The notes beneath the pieces were generated by a model, which worked only from the letters and a program-made list of their open reading frames with translations, did not search any database and was not told where the DNA came from. From Pseudomonas extremorientalis (GTDB lineage: Bacteria; Pseudomonadota; Gammaproteobacteria; Pseudomonadales; Pseudomonadaceae), in assembly GCF_001870465.1 (NCBI RefSeq), contig NZ_MDGK01000023.1:1-49269 (forward strand): 49,269 bases of DNA. Direction: 5' to 3'. A program made the position numbers and the translations under genes. Position 1 is the stretch's first letter. The number at the start of each line of letters is the position of its first letter. Positions 17,254 to 25,933 of the stretch are shown one piece after another.

Positions 17254-17857
17254 ACGGCAGCCCCAGCCGATTCATGCGTGGCAAGTACGCCGCGTAATCC
17301 GGGATGCTATGGCGCCCCTGGTACGTCTGCACCACCACCTCATCCACTACACCTTTGAGTTGGGCGATGGCGGCCGGGTCGGCGTTGCTGCTCCAGTCCA
17401 TCAGGCCGGTGATGCTCAGGCGCAGGTCGGCTGGCAACCGCTGGCGCAGGTCGCGCAGGAACCCGGCATATTCGTGCAGGTATTGGGTGCGCGCATCGAA
17501 GTCGATCTGGATACCGACCACCGGGTTGCCCGCGTCGCGCCAGCGTTGCACCTGACCGAGCAGTTGGCGGTAGACCGGCTCGGGCCAGCGCAGGGTGTGA
17601 GCGCGGTAGACGATCCAGATGTCGCCCTGGGTCAGGCGCGGCACGCTGATGCCCTGGGCGATCATCCGCACGCCGAGCTGAGGGGCGCGGCGAGTCGAGT
17701 TGATCTGGCCCTGGAGGATATACAGGGTCTTGGCCTGCTTGAGTACCGGCTGTGGGGTGACGCCACTCCACAGCCAGAAAGCGTCATAGTCGCGGGCGTT
17801 GACAGCGCCGAAGGCCGGGCTTGCCAGCAACAGCAAGCCGAGCCACAGGTGCTTCAC
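17153..17857 (-). CDS. DUF3142 secreted protein of unknown function
   Basis: 234 residues. The signal peptide is MKHLWLGLLLLASPAFG, then a TIM-barrel-like domain with conserved DYDAFWLWSGV, GIQIDFDARTQYLHEYAGFL and EVVVQTYQGR, typical of DUF3142. The aspartates of GIQIDFD and the acidic strand ends resemble glycosidase-type barrels, but no activity is established. The start is taken as GTG 17857, overlapping the TGA of the upstream gene (GTGA) and giving a clean signal peptide; a longer frame to 17923 would lose it. It is cotranscribed with the 722-residue protein and overlaps the exporter gene tail to tail by 101 bp. Confidence 0.8.
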   Translation of the reverse strand: MKHLWLGLLLLASPAFGAVNARDYDAFWLWSGVTPQPVLKQAKTLYILQGQINSTRRAPQLGVRMIAQGISVPRLTQGDIWIVYRAHTLRWPEPVYRQLLGQVQRWRDAGNPVVGIQIDFDARTQYLHEYAGFLRDLRQRLPADLRLSITGLMDWSSNADPAAIAQLKGVVDEVVVQTYQGRHSIPDYAAYLPRMNRLGLPFKIGLIQGGEWEAPGYLQGSEWFRGYVVFLQNP

Positions 17858-20022
17858 CAGTAGTACTGCAGGGACTTGCCCCACTGGGTGTCGGCGAAGC
17901 CGGTTTTCAACTGGCGGAACCACGCCTTGCGCACGGCCGGCTCCACCTCGACGCCGCCGCAGCTGTTGTAGCCCGATGGCCCGTAGCAGTTGATGGCGCG
18001 GAACAATGCATAGGCTTTGTCGTTCTTCGGCGCCTTGGCGTTGCCGATCACTTGCTTGTAGCCGTCCAGGCGCGAGAAGGTTTCACCCTTGAAGTCCGAC
18101 GCGGTGCTGCCCAGGCTGCCGGCGGCGCGTGCCTGTTCCAGCGGCATGCCGTCCAGGCCGTTGCGCAGGATGAACTCGCCCAGGCAGTTGAGGCCCTGTG
18201 GGTTTTTGGCATCGGCCTGCAAGGTTGCGGCGATCTGCGCGATGCTCGGGCAGGCGTAGCCGGACTCGGCTTTGTCACCGTTCCACTGGAACAGTTTCAA
18301 GGTCTGGCTGGCGCTGTAGACGTAGCCCAGGCTGGTGCCCAGCTTGTCTTCCGGGGCGCTGGCCGGCAGTTGCTTGAGGTCCTCGGCGAAGGTGGCGAAC
18401 TGGCCGCGCAACAGGTCTTTGTAGAGCAGCACGAATTGTGCGGTCTGGCGTTCCAGCGGGTCGCTGGCCTGGGCGATCTGCTGGCGCAGCAACTCAGGGC
18501 CGGCGACGTTGCGCAGCAGGATGTAACGCACCTGCTTGGCGCTGATCGGCGAGTCGGCGGCGAACACCTTGGCCAACTGGCCGCTGCGTTCGTAGTTCAT
18601 CGCCAGGGCCAGTTCCACTTGATCGCGTTGCAGCGGCAATTTCGCCAGGGGCAGCAGTTGCAGCCAGAGCGCTTCGGCGCCTTTCCAGTCCTTTTTCTCT
18701 TCCAGGGCGAGTGCGCGCAGGGTCTGTTGGCTGAAGGCGAAGTAATTCAGGTTCGACGGCACGCTTTGCGGCAACAGCTTCAGGGCGGCGTCCGGTTGAT
18801 GCTCGCTGTACAGCGCGTTGACCGCCAGCAGGTAGTCATACAAGTCCGGCGCACTGGCGAACGCGGCTTTTTGTTTTTCCAGATCGGCGCGGGAGAGGGC
18901 GGGCTGGTTGCCGCCGCGCATCACCATCAAGTCACTGACAAACTGGATCATCGGTGTGGAGACAGTCTCGCTGTTGACCATCAGCAGCTTGAGGTCGGCT
19001 TCCTCCACCAGCTCATCCACCGACACATTGCGCTGTGTGTCAGTGGCCTGGGTCATGGCCCAGGCGTAGGCCTCGGCAAGCTTGCTGTTGTCATCCCCCA
19101 GCCAATAAACCCGGCGCAGCAGGCCTCGGGCGGAGGCCACGTAAACGCCTTGTGGATAAGTCTTCAGATAGCCGAGAAAACCTTGTTCGGCGTCGTTCAA
19201 GGCCGACTTGTCCACACGCGCGAGTTGCGGCATGCCGTATTCGTCGAAGGCCTCGGCCTGGGCCAGGTTCAAGGACGTGCGTGCCGTCATGTACAGCGCG
19301 GTTTCCTTCAGCCAAGGCAGAGGGCTGGAGCTGGCGGCGGCAAACCCCCCTTCGGCATCGCCGAAACGGCCGCTGTAGAAGTCGGCAGCGGCTTGCAGGT
19401 AAGTGCGCAACAGTTGGCCATCGGCGGACTGGATCTGCTGGGCGTCGACTACCTGGCCTTCCCAGGAGCAGGTCGTCAGCAACTGCAAGCGCGCCTTCAC
19501 CAGCAACTCGCGTTCGGCCGCCGGCATGTCGGCCTTGGTCACCTGGCTGATGAACGCGGTGGCGCTGTCATCGTCGTTGCTGCGGCAGCGGCTGCCTTCG
19601 CCACTCAGAAACTCTTCCCCGGCGGTTTTGTACTCGTCACGCTTGATGCCCAGGGGCTGGAGCAGCGCGTCCAGTTCGGCAGTGCGCGAGTCGTCGGGCT
19701 TGTTATCCGGTTCTTCGTTGGTGCTCGGAATCGGCGCCAGGCGGTAGACCGGGAAGGGCACCGCGCCAAAGCCCTGGGACAGATCGTCTTCGCTCAAGGC
19801 ATTGGGTGCCAGGGGCGCCGCGTTTTTATCGGCCAGCAGCAGGCGCAGGTTGACGCGACTGTCGTTGCCGGGGCTGAGGAAAGGCAGGTTGCTGCACGAA
19901 TCGAGGCTGTCACGCGAAACCCGCCAGTCGGGGTAGCACGAGTCGTCGGAACTGGCCTGAGCCTGTAGGGAAATACCGGCGAGCAATGCCAGTGCCAGGG
20001 GTGACAGAAAACCGATGCGCAT
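17854..20022 (-). CDS. Secreted 722-residue helical-repeat protein, unknown function
   Basis: From ATG 20022, preceded by AAGGA, the protein begins with a good signal peptide (MRIGFLSPLALALLAGIS, cleaved near QAQA). The open frame continues upstream to 20214, but that part lacks secretion features. The mature protein has many Ala/Leu-rich helices that look like TPR-type repeats. Examples are the stretches around EGGFAAASSSPLPWLKETAL and EQGFLGYLKTYPQGVY; the latter resembles the outer-membrane assembly (YfiO-like) TPR family. It has several cysteines and a C-terminal WGKSLQYYW. It is translationally coupled to the DUF3142 gene, so the two may form one envelope system. No enzyme motif was seen. 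Confidence 0.78.
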   Translation of the reverse strand: MRIGFLSPLALALLAGISLQAQASSDDSCYPDWRVSRDSLDSCSNLPFLSPGNDSRVNLRLLLADKNAAPLAPNALSEDDLSQGFGAVPFPVYRLAPIPSTNEEPDNKPDDSRTAELDALLQPLGIKRDEYKTAGEEFLSGEGSRCRSNDDDSATAFISQVTKADMPAAERELLVKARLQLLTTCSWEGQVVDAQQIQSADGQLLRTYLQAAADFYSGRFGDAEGGFAAASSSPLPWLKETALYMTARTSLNLAQAEAFDEYGMPQLARVDKSALNDAEQGFLGYLKTYPQGVYVASARGLLRRVYWLGDDNSKLAEAYAWAMTQATDTQRNVSVDELVEEADLKLLMVNSETVSTPMIQFVSDLMVMRGGNQPALSRADLEKQKAAFASAPDLYDYLLAVNALYSEHQPDAALKLLPQSVPSNLNYFAFSQQTLRALALEEKKDWKGAEALWLQLLPLAKLPLQRDQVELALAMNYERSGQLAKVFAADSPISAKQVRYILLRNVAGPELLRQQIAQASDPLERQTAQFVLLYKDLLRGQFATFAEDLKQLPASAPEDKLGTSLGYVYSASQTLKLFQWNGDKAESGYACPSIAQIAATLQADAKNPQGLNCLGEFILRNGLDGMPLEQARAAGSLGSTASDFKGETFSRLDGYKQVIGNAKAPKNDKAYALFRAINCYGPSGYNSCGGVEVEPAVRKAWFRQLKTGFADTQWGKSLQYYW

Positions 20023-20190
20023 GACGTGTCCTTGATCCTGAGTCCTTGGAGGGGCGCAATAATAGCCTGTTCCTGCGGTTGCTTCGGAGAAGCCCTGCAC
20101 AAATTGCTGATTTGTCCGATTCCAGCGGCGGATCCTGGGCTTTTGTCCTAGAGTGGCGGTGTTTGCGCTTGGGCAATCAGGGGAATTGAG

Positions 20191-21795
20191 GTGCGTCGGT
20201 CTGTGGTAGAGCAAAACGAAAAGGTCGGGACGTTACCGGCACTCAATCGCCTCACGTGGGAAGGTGCCGGCTGGATCAGCGGTCTCTGGTGGTTGCCGAT
20301 CCTGGCGCTGGCCATGGCCCTGCGGTTTTACCACCTGACGGCGTCGGCGATCTGGGGTGACGAGGGTTCGAGCCTGCTGCTCAGCGAATACGCCGTGGGC
20401 GACCTGTGGTTCCACGCCGCACACGACGTGCACCCGCCGCTGTATTTTTTCCTGCTGCGCGGCTGGATCGAGCTGTTCGGCGACAGCATCTGGTCGATTC
20501 GCGGCATGAGCGCCATTCCCGGTGTGGTCGCCGTGGGCCTGGGCGTCTGGCTGACCCGGCAACTCTCCACCCGCCGGGCGGCGGTGCTGGCGGGGATCCT
20601 GCTGGCGCTGTTGCCGACGGCGGTACGCTACAGCCAGGAAGTGCGCATGTATTCGCTGCTCGGCGTGTGGCTGCTGGGCGCCACGCTGGCGTTGGTGTAC
20701 TGGGTGCGCCAGCCCGAGCGCACGCGTTATCTGGCGGCGTATGTCGTGTTGATGAGTGCCGGTTTCTACACCCACTACTTCACCGCGCTCTGTGTGCTGG
20801 TGCACTGGGCTTACCTGGGTGCGTTGTGTGGCACGGCGCCGCGAGGCCAGCGCCTGATCACGCGTCCGGCCTGGTGGGCGGCCAACGCTGCGATTGTGCT
20901 GTTGTACCTGCCGTGGCTGCCGAACCTGTTGGACCTGGTGCAGCATGTCGAACAGCTCAAGGTGGGGGGCGACATCGGTTGGGAGGATCCCGTCAGCCTG
21001 TTCTCCCTGCCGTCGATGATCTGGCAGTTCGTGCTGCAGGATGAAGGCGTCGGCTTCTGGGCGCCGCTGTTCTGGCTGTTTCCGCTGCTGCTGGTGGCGG
21101 TGGTTGTCATTACCGCCTGGCGCGATCGCGAACGCCACCGACCGGCCAGCCTGTTGTTGCTTTTTTTCCTGTTGCCACTGCTGCTGGTCTACGGCGTGTC
21201 GTTTATTTCCCCGGTGTTTATCGAACGTTACCTGACGGTGTACGCCCTGGGCTTGCCGATCCTGCTGGCGATGGCCATTGATCGTCTGCCGTCGCGGTTT
21301 GCACTGCTGGGCGCGGCATTGTTTGTGCTATTCGTCGGCGTCGAGCTGGTGGGATTGAAGAACAATTTCACCGTGGATGAGCACGACCAGTTCAATGTGC
21401 CGGTGGAGTTCGTCAACCGCAATTACCAGGAAGACGACCGCATCGTCCTCAGCGACATGTTGTGGTACCTGAGCTATGTGTATTACGACCAGACCGATGC
21501 CCAATTGCAGCTCTACACCCCACCTAAGCCGGATGGCACCTCAACCCGGCCGAATGCCTATGGTTTCGGCACCCTGGTGGATCAGGACGGCGGACGCATC
21601 TACCTCGACCGCCTGTCGGCACTGCCCGCCGAAACCCGCCGTGTGTGGCTGATCAGCAGCAATGAAGCGCCGGACGAATTCGCCCCGCTGCCCGAAGGCT
21701 GGCGCGAACTCAGTCGCCAGGATGGCGGAGGCGCCAGGGCGCGCTTGTTCGTGTTGTGCAACGTCCAGTCGGCGCAACCCGAGGGCTGCCGCTAG
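20191..21795 (+). CDS. GT39/ArnT-like membrane glycosyltransferase (GT-C fold)
   Basis: 534 residues. About 11-12 hydrophobic helices occupy residues 30-390. The catalytic DE pair of the GT-C family sits in the first periplasmic loop (SAIWGDEGSSLLL), followed by the HDVHPPLYFFLLRGW signature and RYSQEVRMYSLL. A soluble C-terminal region of about 140 residues follows. Such enzymes transfer sugars from polyprenyl phosphates to lipids or proteins on the periplasmic side. The acceptor is unknown. The start is GTG 20191, six bases behind GGGGA. It is divergent from the 722-residue protein gene, with about 170 bp between the starts. Confidence 0.85.
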   Translation: MRRSVVEQNEKVGTLPALNRLTWEGAGWISGLWWLPILALAMALRFYHLTASAIWGDEGSSLLLSEYAVGDLWFHAAHDVHPPLYFFLLRGWIELFGDSIWSIRGMSAIPGVVAVGLGVWLTRQLSTRRAAVLAGILLALLPTAVRYSQEVRMYSLLGVWLLGATLALVYWVRQPERTRYLAAYVVLMSAGFYTHYFTALCVLVHWAYLGALCGTAPRGQRLITRPAWWAANAAIVLLYLPWLPNLLDLVQHVEQLKVGGDIGWEDPVSLFSLPSMIWQFVLQDEGVGFWAPLFWLFPLLLVAVVVITAWRDRERHRPASLLLLFFLLPLLLVYGVSFISPVFIERYLTVYALGLPILLAMAIDRLPSRFALLGAALFVLFVGVELVGLKNNFTVDEHDQFNVPVEFVNRNYQEDDRIVLSDMLWYLSYVYYDQTDAQLQLYTPPKPDGTSTRPNAYGFGTLVDQDGGRIYLDRLSALPAETRRVWLISSNEAPDEFAPLPEGWRELSRQDGGGARARLFVLCNVQSAQPEGCR

Positions 21796-21828
21796 ACTGG
21801 GTAAATGCTTTTCTATCAGGAGCCCGTC

Positions 21829-22083
21829 ATGCAATCGCCCGTACATAGCTTGCCGTCACTGTTCAAACAGCTCGGGCTGCCCGATGACCCGGTGAGTATC
21901 GAGAAATTCGTGGCGGTGCATTCACCGCTCAAGCCGGAGCTGAACCTGGCGGATGCGTTTTTCTGGACGGACAGCCAGAAGGCGTTTTTGCGCGAGGAGA
22001 TTCTGGAAGATGCGGATTGGGCAGAAGTGGTGGATGAGTTGAATCTGATGTTGCGGGGTGGGCGAGGGGTGCAAAAAACTTAG
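21829..22083 (+). CDS. DUF2789 small protein
   Basis: 84 residues, matching DUF2789 throughout: SLPSLFKQLGLPDDP, SIEKFVAVHSPL, LADAFFWTDSQKAFL and EDADWAEVVDELN. The start is ATG 21829 with AGGAG seven bases upstream; an in-frame ATG at 21805 lies before that ribosome site. The function is unknown. It is 33 bp behind the glycosyltransferase gene and could be cotranscribed. Confidence 0.85.
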   Translation: MQSPVHSLPSLFKQLGLPDDPVSIEKFVAVHSPLKPELNLADAFFWTDSQKAFLREEILEDADWAEVVDELNLMLRGGRGVQKT

Positions 22084-22263
22084 CAGAAAGGGCAAAAGTT
22101 GAAAAAATCTGGTGAAGGTTAAAAAAATCTGAGGTTTTTCCGCGTTAGTGAACTTTTCTGACGCACGGGCCTGGGGTTGATGGCGGGAATTCAGCACCGG
22201 CCCCCAAGACCCGCTTTACTTACCGCTACCACCCACCACCCATCCGCAAAATTGTTTCAAAAC

Positions 22264-22311
22264 TTGACGCATCTGGCTTCACCTATCATATTGATAGTTA
22301 GCAAACTAACT
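22264..22311 (+). promoter_or_regulatory. Promoter with overlapping double palindrome upstream of marR-like gene
   Basis: TTGACG (22264-22269) with CATATT 17 bases on (22287-22292) forms a fair sigma-70 promoter. Over and behind the -10 lie CTATCATATTGATAG (22283-22297, perfect 15-bp palindrome) and AGTTAG-CAAA-CTAACT (22296-22311, perfect arms), sharing two bases. A MarR repressor bound here would block initiation of the whole efflux operon. Confidence 0.55.
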
Positions 22312-22327
22312 GTATGCGAACTATCCA

Positions 22328-22765
22328 GTGCCTCAATCCCTCGAACAACTCCAGATGAACCTCAGCAGCAGCATGGTGGTGGGCGCCCGTAATTGGCGCA
22401 AAATCTGCCAGACCACGCTGGTGAGCTATGGCATCTCCGAAGCCTGCGCCGTGCCGTTGTTGATGATCGGTCGCCTGGGCGACGGTGTGCACCAGGTCAA
22501 AGTGGCCCAGGCCTCGGGGATGGAAAGCCCGTCGCTGGTGCGCTTGCTCGACCGGCTGTGCACCGACGGTTACGTGTGCCGTACCGAAGATATCCACGAC
22601 CGTCGCGCCAAGTCCCTCAGCCTCACCGAGCGCGGCCGCGAGTTGGTACAGGCGGTGGAAGTGCAGTTGGTACGACTGCGCAAGGAAGTGCTGGCCGACA
22701 TGACCCAAGGTGATATGGAAGCCGCGCTGCGTGTGCTGCGTGCCTTCGAGGCGGCGTCGCTTTGA
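22328..22765 (+). CDS. MarR-family transcriptional regulator
   Basis: 145 residues from GTG 22328; ATG 22355 is an alternative nine codons in. Neither has a strong ribosome site. The winged-helix core is clear: VPLLMIGRLGDGVHQVKVAQASGMESPSLVRLLDRL, then the wing EDIHDRRAKSLSLTERGREL. It heads an operon for an aromatic-acid type efflux pump. MarR proteins usually repress such an operon and release DNA on binding a phenolic ligand. Two overlapping palindromes cover its promoter, consistent with autoregulation. Its stop overlaps the next start (TTGA). Confidence 0.88.
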   Translation: MPQSLEQLQMNLSSSMVVGARNWRKICQTTLVSYGISEACAVPLLMIGRLGDGVHQVKVAQASGMESPSLVRLLDRLCTDGYVCRTEDIHDRRAKSLSLTERGRELVQAVEVQLVRLRKEVLADMTQGDMEAALRVLRAFEAASL

Positions 22766-24840
22766 ACGGATTTTTTACCGGTTTCCCGCCCGCTCGTGAT
22801 TGGTTCTACGGGGTGCGTACCTTCGCGGCCTCGATGATTGCCTTGTACATCGCCATGCTTATGCAAATGCCACGTCCGTACTGGGCGATGGCCACGGTGT
22901 ATATCGTTTCCAGCCCGTTTGTCGGCCCGACCAGTTCCAAGGCGCTGTACCGTGCCATCGGCACCTTCATGGGCGCGGCGGCGGCCGTGCTGTTCGTGCC
23001 GATGTTCGTGCAGTCGCCCTACATGCTGGTGGTGGTGATTGCCCTGTGGACGGGCACTTTGCTGTTCCTGTCGATGCACCTGCGCACCGCCAACAACTAC
23101 GCGCTGATGCTCGCCGGCTACACCTTGCCGTTGATCGCCTTGCCGGTGGTGGATAATCCCCTGGCTGTCTGGGATGTCGCTGAAGCGCGTACCGAAGAAA
23201 TCTTCCTCGGTATCGCCGTAGCGGCGGTGGTGGGTGCGATGTTCTGGCCGCGCCGGCTGATGCCGGTGTTCGATGGCTCGGTGGCCAAGTGGTTTGCCGA
23301 TGCCCAGGTCTACAGCCAACGCTTTATCACACGCAATGTGGCGCCTGAAGAAATCAGCACCTTGCGCGGCGGCATGGTCGCCACCTTCAATACCCTCGAA
23401 TTGATGATCGGCCAGTTGCCTCACGAAGGCGCACGGCCGCAGACGGTGCGCAATACCAAGGAGCTGCGCGGGCGCATGATTCACCTGCTGCCGGTGGTGG
23501 ACGCCCTCGACGACGCGCTCTATGCCATCGAACATCGCGCGCCCGAGTTCCTCGATAAAATCACGCCGCTGCTGGAAGCGACCAGCCAGTGGCTGGAGGA
23601 CACCCAAGAAGCGGCGCCAATGGAACGCTGGCGCGTCCTGCGTGATCAGGTCGACGCACTGCAGCCCAGCGGCGAAGCGCTCGACGAGCGTCACACGCTG
23701 CTGTTCTCCAATGCGCTGTATCGTCTGGCCGAGTGGATCGACCTGTGGCAGGACTGCCGCAGCCTGCAAGCCGCCATCCAGTGCGAAAGCCAGGACACCT
23801 GGCGCGCCGTCTACCGCCACTGGCGCCTGGGCCGGCTCACGCCGTTCCTCGACCGCGGGCTGATGTTCTACTCGGCGTTTTCCACCGTCACCGCGATCAT
23901 TGTCGCGTCGGTATTGTGGATCCTGCTCGGCTGGACCGACGGCGGCAGCGCGGTGATCCTGGCCGCCGTCGCCTGCAGCTTTTTTGCCTCGATGGACGAC
24001 CCGGCGCCGCAGATCTACCGGTTCTTTTTCTGGACCGCCATGTCGGTGCTGTTCGCCAGCCTCTATCTGTTCCTGGTACTGCCCAACCTGCACGACTTCC
24101 CGATGCTGGTGCTGGCCTTCGCGGTGCCGTTCATCTGCATCGGCACGCTCACCGTGCAGCCGCGTTTTTACCTGGGCATGTTGCTGACGCTGGTGAACAC
24201 CTCGTCGTTCATCAGCATCCAGGGGGCTTACGACGCCGACTTCCTCAACTTCGCCAACGTCAACCTGGCCGGGCCGGTGGGCCTGCTGTTTGCCTTTGTG
24301 TGGACGCTGATCGCACGGCCTTTCGGCGCAGAGCTGGCGGCCAAGCGCCTGACCCGGTTCAGCTGGCGCGACATCGTCAGCCTCACCGAGCCCGCGACCC
24401 TGGCCGAACACCGCCACATGGCCGTGCAGATGCTCGACCGCCTGATGCAACACCTGCCGCGCCTGGCCCTGATCAACCAGGACACCGGCACCGCCCTGCG
24501 CGATTTGCGCGTGGCGCTGAACCTGCTCGATTTGCTGGCCTACTCGCCGCGCATCCTCGGCGTGCCACGGGTGTTGCTCAACCAAGTGGTGGAAGGCGTA
24601 GGCGGCTACTTCAAGGCGTGTCTCAAGGCCGGTGAACGCTTGCCCGCGCCCAGCGGTCTGCTGATGACCCTGGACCGCACGCGCCGTGCCCTCAACGGCC
24701 AAGGCCTGCAAGACGAAGACGACACCCGCCTGCACTTGCTGCACGCGCTGGCCGGTTTGCGCCTGGCGTTGCTGCCGGGTGTGGAGTTCATTGGCGGCAC
24801 TGAGATGCAAGCGCCGCTGCCTGATGGAGCGCCTTTATGA
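22762..24840 (+). CDS. FUSC-family inner-membrane exporter (AaeB-like)
   Basis: 692 residues with two similar halves. Each half has a cluster of about five or six membrane helices (about 15-165 and 370-520) followed by a cytoplasmic helical part. The PYWAMATVYIVSSPF and VGPTSSKALYRAIGTFMGA motifs are the FUSC/AaeB hallmark. E. coli AaeB exports aromatic carboxylic acids such as p-hydroxybenzoate with the adaptor AaeA. The start is TTG 22762, overlapping the MarR stop; the next ATG would lie inside the first helix, so the TTG is likely real and translationally coupled. Confidence 0.9.
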   Translation: MNGFFTGFPPARDWFYGVRTFAASMIALYIAMLMQMPRPYWAMATVYIVSSPFVGPTSSKALYRAIGTFMGAAAAVLFVPMFVQSPYMLVVVIALWTGTLLFLSMHLRTANNYALMLAGYTLPLIALPVVDNPLAVWDVAEARTEEIFLGIAVAAVVGAMFWPRRLMPVFDGSVAKWFADAQVYSQRFITRNVAPEEISTLRGGMVATFNTLELMIGQLPHEGARPQTVRNTKELRGRMIHLLPVVDALDDALYAIEHRAPEFLDKITPLLEATSQWLEDTQEAAPMERWRVLRDQVDALQPSGEALDERHTLLFSNALYRLAEWIDLWQDCRSLQAAIQCESQDTWRAVYRHWRLGRLTPFLDRGLMFYSAFSTVTAIIVASVLWILLGWTDGGSAVILAAVACSFFASMDDPAPQIYRFFFWTAMSVLFASLYLFLVLPNLHDFPMLVLAFAVPFICIGTLTVQPRFYLGMLLTLVNTSSFISIQGAYDADFLNFANVNLAGPVGLLFAFVWTLIARPFGAELAAKRLTRFSWRDIVSLTEPATLAEHRHMAVQMLDRLMQHLPRLALINQDTGTALRDLRVALNLLDLLAYSPRILGVPRVLLNQVVEGVGGYFKACLKAGERLPAPSGLLMTLDRTRRALNGQGLQDEDDTRLHLLHALAGLRLALLPGVEFIGGTEMQAPLPDGAPL

Positions 24841-25046
24841 TCGGTGATCTGGATATCAGCGGGGTGTTCCTGCCCACGCTGCTGGTGCTGATGGGCATTA
24901 CGTATGTGTTGTTCCTGGTGGTGCACGGGTTGTTGACCCGCCTCCACTTCTATCGCCTGGTCTGGCACCGGGCATTGTTCAATGTGGGGCTGTACGCGCT
25001 GTTGCTGGGCGCGGTGGACTCACTCAGTCGATACCTGATGACATGA
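24837..25046 (+). CDS. DUF1656 small membrane protein (AaeX-like)
   Basis: 69 residues with two membrane helices (FLPTLLVLMGITYVLFLVVH and ALFNVGLYALLLGAVDSL). It fits DUF1656, whose members stand between the FUSC pump and the HlyD adaptor as aaeX does in E. coli. Both ends overlap neighbouring genes by 4 bp (ATGA), so it is made in step with them. It is probably an accessory subunit of the pump; its role is not known. Confidence 0.9.
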   Translation: MIGDLDISGVFLPTLLVLMGITYVLFLVVHGLLTRLHFYRLVWHRALFNVGLYALLLGAVDSLSRYLMT

Positions 25047-25933
25047 AAAAACCTTTTTTGACCATCGGCCGTGTAGTCCTCACGTTGTTGATCGTGACGT
25101 TCGCGGTCGTCGTGGTGTGGCGCATGGTCATGTACTACATGTTTGCCCCCTGGACCCGTGACGGCCACATCCGTGCCGACATCGTGCAGATCGCTCCGGA
25201 CGTGTCCGGGCTGATCCAGCGCGTGGACGTGCACGACAACCAGTTGGTGACCAAGGGCCAGGTGCTCTTCGCCGTCGATCAGGACCGCTTCAAGCTGGCT
25301 TTGCGCCAAGCCCAGGCCGCCGTGGCCGACCGCCAGGAAACCCTGGCCCAGGCCCAGCGCGAGTACAAGCGCAACCGAGGCCTGGGCAACCTGGTGCCCA
25401 GCGAGCAACTGGAAGAAAGCCAATCCCGCGTGGCCCGTGCCCAGTCGGCCCTGGCCGAAGCCCAGGTGACGGTGGATTCCGCGCAACTGAACCTCGACCG
25501 CTCGGTGATCCGCAGCCCCGTGGACGGCTACGTCAACGACCGTGCGCCGCGTACCCAGGAGTTCGTCACCGCCGGGCGCCCGGTGCTGTCGGTGGTGGAC
25601 AGCAATTCGTTCCATATCGACGGCTATTTCGAAGAAACCAAGCTCGACGGTATCCATGTCGGCATGGGCGTGGACATCCGGGTGATCGGCGACAACGCCC
25701 GCCTGCATGGCCACGTGCAAAGCATCGTCGCCGGTATCGAAGACCGCGACCGCAGCAGTGGCTCCAATCTGCTGCCCAACGTCAATCCGGCGTTCAGCTG
25801 GGTGCGCCTGGCCCAGCGGATTCCGGTGCGTATCGCCTTTGACGATGTGCCGGCGGACTTCCGCATGATCGCCGGGCGCACGGCCACCGTCTCGATCATC
25901 GGCGACAAGGTTAAAGACGGAGACAAGCCATGA
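25043..25933 (+). CDS. HlyD-family periplasmic adaptor (AaeA-like)
   Basis: 296 residues. The N-terminal anchor is VVLTLLIVTFAVVVVWRMVMYYM. The APWTRDGHIRADIVQIAPDVSGLI segment is characteristic of adaptors that pair with FUSC pumps. The lipoyl halves (about 45-75 and 150-185) flank a short helical hairpin, and the beta-barrel domain carries the ETKLDGIHVGM motif. It should link the FUSC protein to the outer-membrane factor encoded next. It overlaps both neighbours by 4 bp. Confidence 0.92.
   Translation: MKKPFLTIGRVVLTLLIVTFAVVVVWRMVMYYMFAPWTRDGHIRADIVQIAPDVSGLIQRVDVHDNQLVTKGQVLFAVDQDRFKLALRQAQAAVADRQETLAQAQREYKRNRGLGNLVPSEQLEESQSRVARAQSALAEAQVTVDSAQLNLDRSVIRSPVDGYVNDRAPRTQEFVTAGRPVLSVVDSNSFHIDGYFEETKLDGIHVGMGVDIRVIGDNARLHGHVQSIVAGIEDRDRSSGSNLLPNVNPAFSWVRLAQRIPVRIAFDDVPADFRMIAGRTATVSIIGDKVKDGDKP

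Noticed and set aside
22570..24810. A 746-codon minus-strand frame opposite the FUSC gene
   Set aside because: It is antisense to a clear membrane exporter, rich in His/Gln and without recognisable motifs.
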